Positions 32,558 through 41,095 are shown, counted from the stretch's first letter. The stretch: 56,494 nucleotides of DNA from an uncultured Clostridium sp. (GCA_947427035.1 CANEGK010000012.1:1-56494), one strand, 5' to 3'. Notes: generated from the letters alone by a model not told the origin. Numbers and translations are program-made.

Positions 32558-33799
32558 TTACCGCGCCTCCCGGCTTTCGATGCCGTGCGGCTCCCCTTTG
32601 ATCAAACGCTCCATCAGCACATGCGCTTCGGGCACAAACACCCCGGTTTCCGCCGCCTGTTTCTCGGTAAAGCGCCGGGGCGTCAGCCCGCAGTCGCCGG
32701 CCCGATACAGGGCAAAGGGCACCGGATCGGCGGTATGGGTCATCAAATCGAGCGGCGTGGGGTGATCGGGCATGAGCAGTACCGCATACTCTTCCCCACA
32801 GCCGTTCAGGTACTCCAGAACCGGCCCCACGATTTTTTCGTCAATCTGCTCGATGGCGTAGACCTTTTCATTGACCTCACGCCGGTGCCCGCACTCGTCA
32901 GGCGCTTCGACATGAATATAGACAAAATCGTCGCCCTGCCGCAGCGCCTCAACAGCCGCGGCGCCCTTTGCGGCGAAATCCGTATGATAATTGCCCGTGG
33001 CGCCCGGCACCTTGATGGTGCGCAGCCCGGCGCACAGCCCGATACCCTGCACCAGATCGACCGCCGAGATGACGGCCCCGCGCAGTCCGTACAGCTCCTG
33101 AAAAGACGGCAGCGACGGCTTTCGCCCCTCGCCCCACAGCCAGACGGCATTGGCCGGCGATTTGCCCTCCGCCTCGCGGCGCCGGTTGACCGGATGGTCT
33201 CCCAGCACTTCATAAGAATATTCCATCATGGCACGCAAAAGCCCGGCATACTGCCCCTGCGGCAGAAAATCCCGCACCGGCCGGTGGGAGATATCGTGCG
33301 GCGGGGTCAGAATGGCCCCTGTTTCCGCATCGTAATGCACAAAGCAGTGGCGATAGCTGATGCCTGCAAACAAATGGGTACGCGCCGTATGGAAACGCAC
33401 ATTCAAAAAGTCGACCAGCTCAGCGGCCTCCTGCGTCGAAACCTCGCCGGCGCTGTAATCGTCCATCACCGCATCCTCTATCGACTCGGCGCGCGACAGC
33501 GTGACAAAATTGCAGCGGTAGGTGACGTCGGTATCGCTCAGGTCAATGCCCATACTGACTGCCTCGAGCGGCGAACGGCCGGTGTACCATTTGCGCGGGT
33601 CGTAGCCAAAGACCGACAGGTTGGCCGTGTCGCTCCCCGGGGGCATTCCCTCGGGCACGGTGCGTGCCAGGCCGAAGAGGCCGTTTTGCGCCAGCATGTC
33701 CATATGGGGAGTGCGGGCCTTTTCCAGCGGGGTCATGCCGTCCAGCTCGGCCACCGGGCGATCGGCCATACCGTCGCCCAGGAACACCACCGTTTTCAT
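32558..33799 (-). CDS. ApgM-type alkaline-phosphatase-superfamily enzyme, probable homoserine kinase analogue
   Basis: 413 residues resembling archaeal cofactor-independent phosphoglycerate mutase. The opening VVFLGDGMADRPVAELDG gives metal ligand Asp9. PPGSDTANLSVFGYDP carries the nucleophile Ser56. A late metal-binding block includes IHVEAPDECGHRREVNEK and LLMPDHPTPLDLMTHT. The ATG at 33799 overlaps the thrC stop (ATGA); a longer frame has no ribosome site. Comparative genomics has linked this subfamily, when next to thrC, to a functional replacement of homoserine kinase. The 4-base coupling to threonine synthase supports that reading. Phosphoglycerate mutase activity remains the alternative; no thrB is in the window. 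Confidence 0.82.
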   Translation of the reverse strand: MKTVVFLGDGMADRPVAELDGMTPLEKARTPHMDMLAQNGLFGLARTVPEGMPPGSDTANLSVFGYDPRKWYTGRSPLEAVSMGIDLSDTDVTYRCNFVTLSRAESIEDAVMDDYSAGEVSTQEAAELVDFLNVRFHTARTHLFAGISYRHCFVHYDAETGAILTPPHDISHRPVRDFLPQGQYAGLLRAMMEYSYEVLGDHPVNRRREAEGKSPANAVWLWGEGRKPSLPSFQELYGLRGAVISAVDLVQGIGLCAGLRTIKVPGATGNYHTDFAAKGAAAVEALRQGDDFVYIHVEAPDECGHRREVNEKVYAIEQIDEKIVGPVLEYLNGCGEEYAVLLMPDHPTPLDLMTHTADPVPFALYRAGDCGLTPRRFTEKQAAETGVFVPEAHVLMERLIKGEPHGIESREAR

Positions 33800-35301
33800 C
33801 GGGCAGCCCCCTTTTCCAGCCATGCACAAACGGCCGCGCGCATTTCATCCTTGCCGCACACCGCGTCAAAGCGCACTGCTTCGTTTTGCAGACCGGCCAG
33901 CGGGGGCGGGACCGGCAGACCGGAAAGATCGGCGAGCTGGCGCAGCATGTCAAACTCGCTGCCGCTCTCCTGCCCGCCCAGAGCGGACAAAATGCTGGGC
34001 GCGAACTTGAAGGGCGAGGCAGTCGACAGCACGATGACCAGCGTCGGGTCGCCGGTGCGCTCGCGATACAGACGCTGCACCCGCATGGCGACAGCTGTGT
34101 GCGTGTCGCAGAGATAGCCCGTTTCGCGGAAAATGCGGGCGATTTCTTCCTTTGTCTGCCCATCATTCGCCCACCCGCCGACAAAGCCCTCGTCATGCAG
34201 GGCGCGCAGCATGTCCGGCCCGACGTCATACCGGCCGGTTTTGCGCAGGGAATCCATCCATGTTCGGCACAGCCCGTCGTCCCGCCCGGAAAGCAGGAAG
34301 AGCAGCCGCTCCAGATTGGACGAAATCAAAATGTCCATCGAAGGCGACGCCGTGCGGGCAAACGGGCGGTTCCTGTCGTAAACGCCTGTCTCGATAAAAT
34401 CGGCCAGCACATTGTTTTCGTTTGAAGCGCAGATGAGCTTTTTGACGGGCAAGCCGCTCTTTTTGGCCAGATATCCGGCCAGAATATTGCCAAAATTGCC
34501 TGTCGGCACGCAAAAACTGACCTGCTCCCCGTTTTGGATGGTCCCGTTTTTCACCAGGCGCGCGTAAGCGGAAAAATAATAGGCGATCTGCGGCGCCAAC
34601 CGGCCCCAGTTAATGGAATTGGCCGACGACAGCATAACGCCCTTTTCCCCCAGCTCTTTGGCCAGCGCGCTGTCTGCAAAGATGTTCTTGACGCCGGTCT
34701 GCGCGTCGTCAAAGTTGCCCCGAACCGCAAAGACAGCGACGTTGCCGCCCTTCTGCGTCACCATTTGCAGGCGCTGGATGTCGCTGGTGCCGCCCTCGGG
34801 GTAAAAAACGCCGATGCAGGTGCCCGGCACGTCGGCAAAGCCCATGAGCGCCGCCTTGCCGGTGTCGCCCGACGTGGCGACTAAAATGGCCACCGTCTTT
34901 TCTTCGCCGCATTTGCGCGCAGCGGTGGGCAGCAGGCGCGGCAGCATTTGCAGTGCAAAGTCCTTAAACGCGCAGGTCGGGCCGTGGAACAGCTCAAGCA
35001 CCGCTGTGCCGTCCGGCAGCATGTGCAGCGGCGCCGTGTCTTCGCCTTCAAAGCGCTCCGGCGCATAGGCTTCCCGGCAAAAGCCCAGCAGCTCGTCCCG
35101 GCTGTAGTCGGTCAGCCAGCGCGCCAGCACCGCGGCGGCCAGCTCCGGGTATGCCATGTCCCCCATCCGCCCGATTTCCTCGGCCGAGAAATGCGGCAGC
35201 GTTTCGGGGACGAAAAGGCCGCCGTCGGGCGCAATGCCGCGCAGAATCGCGCCTGCCGACGGCAGGGCGCATGATGTATCTCTGGTACTGTAATATCGCA
35301 T
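33796..35301 (-). CDS. thrC: Threonine synthase
   Basis: PLP enzyme converting O-phosphohomoserine to threonine. From the ATG at 35301 (GAGGAGGG seven bases upstream) it has 501 residues, the long class II form also found in E. coli and yeast. The N-terminal MRYYSTRDTSCALP matches the family. The PLP lysine is Lys113 in FHGPTCAFKDFALQMLPRLL. VATSGDTGKAALMGF and SSANSINWGRLAPQ bind the cofactor phosphate and substrate. The open frame extends far upstream of 35301 without a ribosome site, so the shorter start is preferred. It is the first gene of thrC-apgM-VanZ. Confidence 0.95.
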   Translation of the reverse strand: MRYYSTRDTSCALPSAGAILRGIAPDGGLFVPETLPHFSAEEIGRMGDMAYPELAAAVLARWLTDYSRDELLGFCREAYAPERFEGEDTAPLHMLPDGTAVLELFHGPTCAFKDFALQMLPRLLPTAARKCGEEKTVAILVATSGDTGKAALMGFADVPGTCIGVFYPEGGTSDIQRLQMVTQKGGNVAVFAVRGNFDDAQTGVKNIFADSALAKELGEKGVMLSSANSINWGRLAPQIAYYFSAYARLVKNGTIQNGEQVSFCVPTGNFGNILAGYLAKKSGLPVKKLICASNENNVLADFIETGVYDRNRPFARTASPSMDILISSNLERLLFLLSGRDDGLCRTWMDSLRKTGRYDVGPDMLRALHDEGFVGGWANDGQTKEEIARIFRETGYLCDTHTAVAMRVQRLYRERTGDPTLVIVLSTASPFKFAPSILSALGGQESGSEFDMLRQLADLSGLPVPPPLAGLQNEAVRFDAVCGKDEMRAAVCAWLEKGAAR

Positions 35302-35338
35302 GGGCTTACCCTCCTCAACAGTATAAAAAGCCACTTTG

Positions 35339-35367
35339 ATTGTAACAGGGCGCCGGCCATTTGTCCA
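35339..35367 (-). promoter_or_regulatory. Promoter of the thrC unit
   Basis: Minus strand TGGACA (35367-35362), 17-base spacer, TACAAT (35344-35339), 37 bases ahead of the start. No T-box or riboswitch fits in the short leader. Confidence 0.7.
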
Positions 35368-35426
35368 GCATCCGGCCGTAACTTTTGCCCTGTTTTTCCC
35401 GTTGTCTGAAAAAATCGGCCCGGGGG

Positions 35427-35455
35427 TTCCCGTTCCGCAAAAAAGCGTGTATAAT
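35427..35455 (+). promoter_or_regulatory. Promoter of pncB
   Basis: Perfect TATAAT (35450-35455) with weak TTCCCG 17 bases upstream (35427-35432), 57 bases ahead of the pncB ATG. Confidence 0.5.
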
Positions 35456-35512
35456 ACAGACAACCTCTATGCACGGCGCGCCGTGTAAAATGTAAAACGG
35501 GAGGGAGCAGCC

Positions 35513-36955
35513 ATGCTTCTGAAGACCAACTATTCCATGCTGACCGATTTTTATGAGTTCACTATGTCCAACGGCTATCTTGACCAGGGCGTGGGGGACA
35601 CTGTCGCCTATTTCGACATGTTTTTCCGCAAGGTGCCGGACAACGGCGGTTACGCCATTATGGCGGGAGTCGAGCAGCTGGTCGATTACCTCAAAAACCT
35701 GAGTTTTTCGGAAGAGGACATTGAATATTTGCGCTCCAAGCGCTGCTTTTCGGAAAAATTCCTGGAATACATCCGTAATTTCCATTTTGAATGCGATGTG
35801 TGGGCTGTACCCGAAGGCAGCCCCATCTTCCCCGGCGAGCCTATTGTGACGGTGCGCGGCCCCGTCATGCAGGCGCAGTTTGTCGAAACCATGCTGCTTT
35901 TGACCATCAATCATCAAAGCCTTATCGCCACCAAGGCCAGCCGTATGGTGCGCGCCGCGCAGGGCCGCGCCGTTTTGGAGTTTGGCTCGCGCCGGGCGCA
36001 GGGGGCTGACGGCGCCGTTCTCGGCGCCCGCGCCGCGTATATCGGCGGCTGTGCCGGTACGGCCTGTGTGCTGTGCGACCGCGATTTTTCCGTTCCTGCC
36101 GCCGGCACCATGGCGCACAGCTGGGTGCAGATGTTCGACACCGAGTTTGACGCTTTCCGCGCCTACGCCGAAACCTATCCGCAGGACTGCACCCTGCTCA
36201 TCGACACCTACAATGTTTTAAAGAGCGGCCTGCCCAACGCCGTCCGCACCGCCAAAGAGATTCTCGAGCCGCGCGGCTTCCGCCTCAAGGGCGTGCGCAT
36301 CGACTCGGGCGATATGGCCTATCTCAGCAAAAAAATTCGTCAGTCCCTGGATGAAAACGGCCTGAAGGACTGCAAAATCGTCGTTTCCAACTCGCTGGAC
36401 GAATTTTTAATTCGCGATCTTATCGTCCAGGGCGCGCAGATCGACACCTTTGGCATCGGCGAGCGCCTTATCACCTCGAAATCCGAGCCGGTTTTCGGCG
36501 GCGTGTACAAACTGGCCGCTATTGAGGACGGCAATGGCGGCATCATTCCGCGCATCAAAATCTCGGAAAACGTTGAAAAAATCACCAATCCACACTTCAA
36601 AAAGGTTTGGCGGCTGATGGACAACGAGACCGGGCAATATCTGGCCGATGTGCTGACTCTGCACGACGAAATCATTGACGGCTCGCAGCCCTACACCCTG
36701 TTTGACCCCGAGCACACTTGGAAGAAGAAAACCCTGCAAAACTTCACGGCTTTCCCCCTGCTCGAGCCGATTTTTGAACACGGGCAGTGCGTGTACACGC
36801 CGCGCGACATTCACGAAATTCGCTCTTCGTGCCAAGATAAGCTGTCCCGTCTGTGGACCGAGGTAACGCGTTTTGAAAATCCGCACCCCTATACCGTCGA
36901 CCTGTCGCAAAAGCTGTGGGATATTAAGCAGGCCCTTCTGCAAAAGCTGAGCTGA
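35513..36955 (+). CDS. pncB: Nicotinate phosphoribosyltransferase
   Basis: Makes nicotinate mononucleotide from nicotinate and PRPP with ATP, the entry of the NAD salvage (Preiss-Handler) pathway. The 480 residues start NYSMLTDFYEFTMSNGYLDQ. They contain FGSRRAQGADGAVLGARAAY (about 160) and TMAHSWVQMFDTEFDAF (about 200) around the substrate site. GVRIDSGDMAYLSKKIRQ and GIGERLITSKSEPVFGGVYK form the phosphoribosyl-binding face. GGGAGG lies eight bases before the ATG. It is a single-gene unit with its own promoter and terminator. NAD salvage may be relevant to the NAD-consuming sirtuin in this window, though the genes are not linked. Confidence 0.95.
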   Translation: MLLKTNYSMLTDFYEFTMSNGYLDQGVGDTVAYFDMFFRKVPDNGGYAIMAGVEQLVDYLKNLSFSEEDIEYLRSKRCFSEKFLEYIRNFHFECDVWAVPEGSPIFPGEPIVTVRGPVMQAQFVETMLLLTINHQSLIATKASRMVRAAQGRAVLEFGSRRAQGADGAVLGARAAYIGGCAGTACVLCDRDFSVPAAGTMAHSWVQMFDTEFDAFRAYAETYPQDCTLLIDTYNVLKSGLPNAVRTAKEILEPRGFRLKGVRIDSGDMAYLSKKIRQSLDENGLKDCKIVVSNSLDEFLIRDLIVQGAQIDTFGIGERLITSKSEPVFGGVYKLAAIEDGNGGIIPRIKISENVEKITNPHFKKVWRLMDNETGQYLADVLTLHDEIIDGSQPYTLFDPEHTWKKKTLQNFTAFPLLEPIFEHGQCVYTPRDIHEIRSSCQDKLSRLWTEVTRFENPHPYTVDLSQKLWDIKQALLQKLS

Positions 36956-36967
36956 AAGCTCTCTCAC

Positions 36968-36999
36968 GAAAAAGCCGCAAACGCGGCTTTTTCGTTTTT
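36968..36999 (+). terminator. Terminator of pncB
   Basis: GAAAAAGCCGC, AAAC loop, GCGGCTTTTTC followed by more T residues, 12 bases past the stop. Confidence 0.88.
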
Positions 37000-37001
37000 C
37001 C

Positions 37002-37030
37002 TTGACAGCGGCCGGGCTGGTTTGTACAAT
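37002..37030 (+). promoter_or_regulatory. Promoter of azlCD
   Basis: Consensus TTGACA (37002-37007), 17-base spacer, TACAAT (37025-37030), 43 bases ahead of the azlC ATG and immediately behind the pncB terminator. Confidence 0.85.
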
Positions 37031-37073
37031 AAAACCGGTTCGGCTTATCTTAAAACCCGGTTGGTGATCTTTC

Positions 37074-37796
37074 ATGCAGTCCGCCCCGCAATCCTCCCGC
37101 ACTTTTGCACAGACACTGCGCGCCGCTTTTCCGCATACGCTGCCCGTTTTGGCCGGCTTTCCTTTTCTCGGCATCGCCTACGGCGTTTTAATGGCATCCA
37201 AAGGCTATGGGGCCTTCTGGTCCTTTGCCGCCAGCGCCTGCTGCTTCTGCGGCAGTATGCAGTTTGTCGCTATCACGCTGCTGACCGCCGCATTTGACCC
37301 TCTGCAAGCCTTTCTGCTCACTTTGCTCGTCAACGCCCGGCACTTGTTTTACGGCCTGTCCATGCTGGGCCGTTACCGCGGCGCAGGTCGGCTCAAGCCG
37401 GCGCTCATTTACCTGTTGTGCGACGAAACCTTTTCCATCAATGCCACAACCGACGCGCCCGAGGGTGTGGATAAAAGCCGTTTTTATCTGTGCATCTCTC
37501 TGCTCAATTACCTGTACTGGGTGGGCGGCACGCTGTTGGGCGGGCTGCTGGGCAATTTTGTCCGTTTCGATACCACCGGGCTGGATTTTGCCCTGACCGC
37601 GCTTTTTGCCGTCAGCTTTCTCAGCCAGTGGGGCGAACAGGAAAACCGCATCCCCGCCGTCATCGGTGTCGGCGTTTCGGCGCTCTGCCTTGCGGTTTTC
37701 GGCCCCGAACACTTCATATTGCCGGCCATGGCCGGCATTCTTGCCGTGCTGCTTCTGCTGCGCCCGCGGCTTGAGCGAAAGGAGGGCGGGCAGTGA
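37074..37796 (+). CDS. azlC: AzlC-family branched-chain amino acid exporter, large subunit
   Basis: 240 residues with about seven membrane helices. It contains typical AzlC sequence: VLAGFPFLGIAYGVLMASKG, then CGSMQFVAITLL and LLVNARHLFYGLSMLGRY, followed by YLLCDETFSINAT. With AzlD it forms a two-component exporter of the LIV-E type; in Bacillus AzlCD confers resistance to 4-azaleucine. The stop overlaps the azlD start (GTGA). The upstream promoter is close to consensus. Exact amino acid specificity is not visible in the sequence. Confidence 0.92.
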   Translation: MQSAPQSSRTFAQTLRAAFPHTLPVLAGFPFLGIAYGVLMASKGYGAFWSFAASACCFCGSMQFVAITLLTAAFDPLQAFLLTLLVNARHLFYGLSMLGRYRGAGRLKPALIYLLCDETFSINATTDAPEGVDKSRFYLCISLLNYLYWVGGTLLGGLLGNFVRFDTTGLDFALTALFAVSFLSQWGEQENRIPAVIGVGVSALCLAVFGPEHFILPAMAGILAVLLLLRPRLERKEGGQ

Positions 37797-38128
37797 CGCT
37801 TTCCCCCCTGCAAACATTGGCCATCATCGCCTGCATTGTCCTGGGCACCATGACGACCCGTTTTCTCCCCTTTCTTCTTTTCCCGGAAAGCAAAAAACCG
37901 CCTCGCTTTATTTTATATCTCGGCGACGTTTTGCCCTGCGCCGTCATCGGCTTTCTTGTTGTTTACTGCTTAAAGGGCGTTTCGGTGATCGCTGCGCCCC
38001 ACGGCGCACCCGAAGCGCTCGCGCTCTTAGCCATCGCATTTTTATACCGCTGGAAGCGCAATTCTCTTTTGAGCATCGCCGGCGGCACGGTTTTGTACAT
38101 GCTGCTGGTGCAGCTGGTTTTCATCTAA
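37793..38128 (+). CDS. azlD: AzlD-family branched-chain amino acid exporter, small subunit
   Basis: 111 residues, four membrane helices, with TRFLPFLLFPESKKPPRFIL and a YLGDVLPCAVIGFLVVYCL-like helix typical of AzlD. The GTG at 37793 overlaps the azlC stop by four bases, so translation is coupled and equal amounts of the two subunits are expected. The ribosome site is the GGAGGG within the end of azlC. A GC-rich hairpin follows 6 bases after the stop. Confidence 0.92.
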   Translation: MTLSPLQTLAIIACIVLGTMTTRFLPFLLFPESKKPPRFILYLGDVLPCAVIGFLVVYCLKGVSVIAAPHGAPEALALLAIAFLYRWKRNSLLSIAGGTVLYMLLVQLVFI

Positions 38129-38134
38129 TGGCAA

Positions 38135-38163
38135 GACAGGCCGGGCAATGCGCCCGGCCTGTC
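38135..38163. terminator. GC-rich hairpin between azlD and the DUF4349 gene
   Basis: A 12-base perfect stem (GACAGGCCGGGC/GCCCGGCCTGTC) with a five-base loop between convergent genes. There is no real T-run on either strand, so it may be a weak or factor-assisted terminator. Confidence 0.55.
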
Positions 38164-38174
38164 TGTGCAAAGGG

Positions 38175-39170
38175 TTATTCCTTCGGCTGTTCGTCTGCGT
38201 CCTTGTCCTGCCCGCCCTGCGGCGGCAGTTTTCTGCGCGTACGCAGCCGCCGGCGGACAATGACAACGGCCAATACAATGACAGCGGCCCAGAACGCAAT
38301 GACCAGAATGTTGCCCAGGACAAAAACAAGAACGCTTTCACCCGCATTTCGAATGGCGGCGAGGCTGCGGCCGAACTCTGCCGAAATACGCTCGCCCAGC
38401 CCTTTGGCCCTGCCCTGCTCGGGCGTATACTCATAAACCTCCTGCACCGAAATGGTGACGGTCGACATGGCAATAAGCGAATCAAGCCGGCGCAGGCTGC
38501 CCTGAAGGCTTTCAATCTGATAACGCACATCGGCCAGCGAGCTTTCCAGCGTGATGACATCGGTCAAAAGATCGGCCTTGGATAAAATTTCAAGCAGCCG
38601 CTCCTCCTGCAATTGCAGGCTTTTCAGGTGCGCATCCACGTCGTAATAATACTCCGTGACCTCTTCTGTGTAAAAATTGCTGTTTGTAATGCTGCCGTAC
38701 TGCGCCAGAGCATCGGCAAAACCGTTTAAGCCGTCGGCCGGAACGCGGATGGTAAAGCTGGCCCAGCGCGCGCGGTAATAGTCCTCCAGCGCGCCTGCAC
38801 CCGTTGTCTGGCTGCTTTCCACATAGCCGCCCGAGCGCTCAGCAAGCGCTTCAATTTCGCTTACCGTCTCGTCGTAATCCAGCGTCTCCATGGAAAAGTC
38901 GGCATTGCGGATGATTTTCCGCTCCAGTTCGCCGGCGTCTGCACGGCCTGCCGGCAGTTCAAGCGCGCCCGGCTCTTCAGCCGGCATGTCGGGGGATACG
39001 TCAAATTCCATGCTGTTCTCGCTCATCTCAGTCTGGCTTCCGCCCGATGCCTGCGGGGAAAAGTTGTCGTCCGCGCTGCTGTCCATGCTCAGGCTTTTGG
39101 CCGCGCAGCCGACCAGCAGGCCGCACAGCAGGGTCGCAGCCAATAGCAGTGCACCACATCTTCTTTTCAT
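38175..39170 (-). CDS. DUF4349 lipoprotein
   Basis: 331 residues. A lipoprotein signal with lipobox LLVGC (lipid-modified Cys22) is followed by a Ser/Asp/Glu-rich linker (about 25-80) and the DUF4349 domain (about 83-310). That domain opens with ERKIIRNADFSMETLDYDE and contains a long coiled-coil-like helix (YYDVDAHLKSLQLQEERLLE). A C-terminal membrane helix (about 280-308) and a basic cytoplasmic tail end it. The protein is thus anchored at both ends and exposed outside the membrane. Homologues are common in Firmicutes and of unknown role. It is a single gene, convergent with azlD. Confidence 0.88.
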   Translation of the reverse strand: MKRRCGALLLAATLLCGLLVGCAAKSLSMDSSADDNFSPQASGGSQTEMSENSMEFDVSPDMPAEEPGALELPAGRADAGELERKIIRNADFSMETLDYDETVSEIEALAERSGGYVESSQTTGAGALEDYYRARWASFTIRVPADGLNGFADALAQYGSITNSNFYTEEVTEYYYDVDAHLKSLQLQEERLLEILSKADLLTDVITLESSLADVRYQIESLQGSLRRLDSLIAMSTVTISVQEVYEYTPEQGRAKGLGERISAEFGRSLAAIRNAGESVLVFVLGNILVIAFWAAVIVLAVVIVRRRLRTRRKLPPQGGQDKDADEQPKE

Positions 39171-39214
39171 GTTTCTCGCCTCCTTGCCTTTCAGACGTTT
39201 TTATCGTGATAAAG

Positions 39215-39243
39215 TTCCCATTTTCCCATGCTTATGTTACACT
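39215..39243 (+). promoter_or_regulatory. Promoter of the rpe leader transcript
   Basis: TTCCCA (39215-39220), 17-base spacer, TACACT (39238-39243) with an extended TGT. It predicts a leader of about 160 bases before rpe. Confidence 0.55.
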
Positions 39244-39269
39244 GAAAGAGCAGACAGATCCAATCAAAT

Positions 39270-39382
39270 GGGGAGCCGCCTGCCGGCGGCTCCCCTATCA
39301 AAACAGCAGCAGCCGTCCGCGCCAAGCCGTCCGGCCCTCGCGGCGGTCGGCCCACTGACTGGAAACAGATGCTGCTGTTTCA
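39270..39382 (+). promoter_or_regulatory. Structured RNA leader of rpe, class unknown
   Basis: Two elements are visible. First, a perfect 11-base hairpin GGGGAGCCGCC/GGCGGCTCCCC (39270-39295). Second, a long-range pairing of AAACAGCAGCA (39301-39311) with TGCTGCTGTTT (39370-39380) enclosing a GC-rich partly paired interior. The 3' arm can alternatively pair locally (GAAACAG 39362-39368 with CTGTTTC 39375-39381), so the two folds exclude each other. I do not recognise a known riboswitch, T-box, SRP RNA or 6S RNA. It may be a leader with alternative folds or an independent small RNA. Confidence 0.45.
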
Positions 39383-39409
39383 CTATATGCAAAAAGGAAG
39401 TGTTTTGAC

Positions 39410-40057
39410 ATGGCCCTGCTTTCCCCATCCATCCTGTCCGCCGACTTCTGCGCGCTGGGGCGCGACGTCGACCGCGTGATACAGGCGGGCGCCGATATGA
39501 TTCACGTCGACGTGATGGACGGGCATTTTGTGCCCAACATCTCCATCGGCGTACCCGTCGTTCAGTCGCTGCGCCGCCACACCGACGCCTTTCTCGACGT
39601 GCATCTTATGATTTCACAGCCGGAAAAATATATCGACGCCTTTGCCCAAGCAGGCGCCGATCTCGTCAATATTCATTACGAGGCCGAGGGTGACAAAGCC
39701 GAACTGCTCCGGCGCATCCGCGCGCTGGGCAAAAAGGCGGCCCTGACCATCAAGCCGTGTACGCCAGCCGACGCGGTCTTCCCCTATCTTCCCCTTTTGG
39801 ACATGGTGCTTGTCATGTCGGTCGAACCCGGCTTCGGCGGCCAGAGCTTTATGCCCGAAAGCCTGCCCAAGCTGCGCGCTCTGCGGGCTGAAATCAATCG
39901 GCGCGGCCTGCGCTGCGACCTTGAAATCGACGGCGGCATCACACTGCAAACGGCCCCGCTCGCCATTGAAGCGGGCGCCAATGTACTCGTGGCCGGCTCA
40001 GCCGTTTATGGCGCGCCCGATTTGGACGAACGCATCCGCGCCTTCAAGGCGCTGTGA
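39410..40057 (+). CDS. rpe: Ribulose-phosphate 3-epimerase
   Basis: Interconverts ribulose-5-phosphate and xylulose-5-phosphate in the pentose phosphate pathway. The 215-residue TIM barrel has SPSILSADFCALGRDV, HVDVMDGHFVPNISIG (catalytic Asp and metal His), LDVHLMI, MSVEPGFGGQSFMP and LEIDGGITLQTA (second catalytic Asp), all family markers. In many Firmicutes rpe follows the prkC-rsgA genes. Here it is alone, behind an unusually long leader and followed by a terminator, which suggests separate control. Confidence 0.95.
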   Translation: MALLSPSILSADFCALGRDVDRVIQAGADMIHVDVMDGHFVPNISIGVPVVQSLRRHTDAFLDVHLMISQPEKYIDAFAQAGADLVNIHYEAEGDKAELLRRIRALGKKAALTIKPCTPADAVFPYLPLLDMVLVMSVEPGFGGQSFMPESLPKLRALRAEINRRGLRCDLEIDGGITLQTAPLAIEAGANVLVAGSAVYGAPDLDERIRAFKAL

Positions 40058-40064
40058 TAAAAAC

Positions 40065-40093
40065 ACCCCGCAATTCTACGCGAATTGCGGGGT
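40065..40093. terminator. Bidirectional terminator between rpe and the AEC permease gene
   Basis: Arms ACCCCGCAATTC and GAATTGCGGGGT with a five-base loop. A T-run follows on the minus strand (GTTTTTATC) and a short T-rich tail on the plus strand. Confidence 0.8.
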
Positions 40094-40098
40094 ATCTT

Positions 40099-41037
40099 TT
40101 AAATCAAACCCAGCTGTTTAAAGGCGAAAACCCACAAAAATATGGTAATGCACGAAAGCGCCGACGTCATCACGACCGCTTCGGCGGCCAGTTCGCCGTT
40201 GCTGTCCATCTGCTGTGCCATGGTGAACGAACTGACGGCCGTCGGCGCCGCCAGCATGACAAGCAGCGTCGCCAGCTCGATGCCACGAAAGCCCAGCAGC
40301 GCGCCTCCTGTCACAAAGATCAGCGGCGCGATGAGCAGCCGCCCCAGCACGCAAACCGCCAGATTGCGCGTATTGCCCGCGAATTTTTCCAGGTGGATGG
40401 ACGCGCCCAGCACAACCAACGCGACCGGCGTCGCCGCGCTGGCAAGATTTTTCACCGCCGTGTGCAAAAAGACCGGAAGCTTCACGCCCGCCGCCATGCA
40501 GACAAAGCCAAGGACCGACGCGATGATGAGCGGATTTTGGGCAATGCCCAGCAGCACCTTTTTCCACTGCACGCGGCCGCCGCGGAATACCTCGAGCGTT
40601 ACGACGGCCAGCACGTTAAAGATCGGCACAATGACGGCGATGATGACCGAGGTAACGCCCAAATCTTCCCCTTCAAACAGCGTCTGCACAATAGGCAGGC
40701 CGAGCAGAACAAAATTGCTGCGGTAAATGGCCTGAATCATGGCGCCGCGGTTTTTGCTGTCCTTTTCCAGCGCGCAGACGACAAGCACAGCCAGACCGTA
40801 CATGGCCAGAGCGGAGAAAACCGCATACCCAAGCAGGCGGGGTGAAAAAGCCGACTGAACATTCGTGGAATACAGGTTATTAAAGAGCAGCGCCGGCAAA
40901 AAAACGGCGAATGCCAGGCGGTTCATCTGCGGCAGGGCCTCGTCGCGCAGCATCCCGCGGCGGCGTATAAAAAAGCCCGTGATAATGAGCAGAAAGAGCG
41001 GCGCGACAGCGTTAAAGGAAACGATCAGGTTTTGCAC
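40099..41037 (-). CDS. AEC-family (auxin efflux carrier-like) permease
   Basis: 312 residues from the GTG at 41037 (GGTGGAG six bases upstream); a GTG four codons earlier overlaps that ribosome site. About ten membrane helices in two inverted halves, with FFIRRRGMLRDEALPQMNRL early and a typical PIFNVLAVVTLEVFRGG central region. The Pro-containing last helices (LAAPTAVSSFTMAQQMDSNG) match AEC proteins. Bacterial members move malate, malonate or other organic acids; the substrate here is not evident. Single gene, convergent with rpe. Confidence 0.88.
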   Translation of the reverse strand: MQNLIVSFNAVAPLFLLIITGFFIRRRGMLRDEALPQMNRLAFAVFLPALLFNNLYSTNVQSAFSPRLLGYAVFSALAMYGLAVLVVCALEKDSKNRGAMIQAIYRSNFVLLGLPIVQTLFEGEDLGVTSVIIAVIVPIFNVLAVVTLEVFRGGRVQWKKVLLGIAQNPLIIASVLGFVCMAAGVKLPVFLHTAVKNLASAATPVALVVLGASIHLEKFAGNTRNLAVCVLGRLLIAPLIFVTGGALLGFRGIELATLLVMLAAPTAVSSFTMAQQMDSNGELAAEAVVMTSALSCITIFLWVFAFKQLGLI

Positions 41038-41095
41038 AGGGAACTCCACCTTTACAGGGCCTTGCGCCCAGTCTTCCCTGCCAGTATATCACACT

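Noticed and set aside
39250..39409. Structured rpe leader as SRP RNA, 6S RNA or T-box
   Set aside because: The conserved SRP apical loop (GGAAGGA/AGCAGCC context) is absent on either strand, the 6S open-complex-like layout is not seen, and there is no T-box NCCA-binding sequence.
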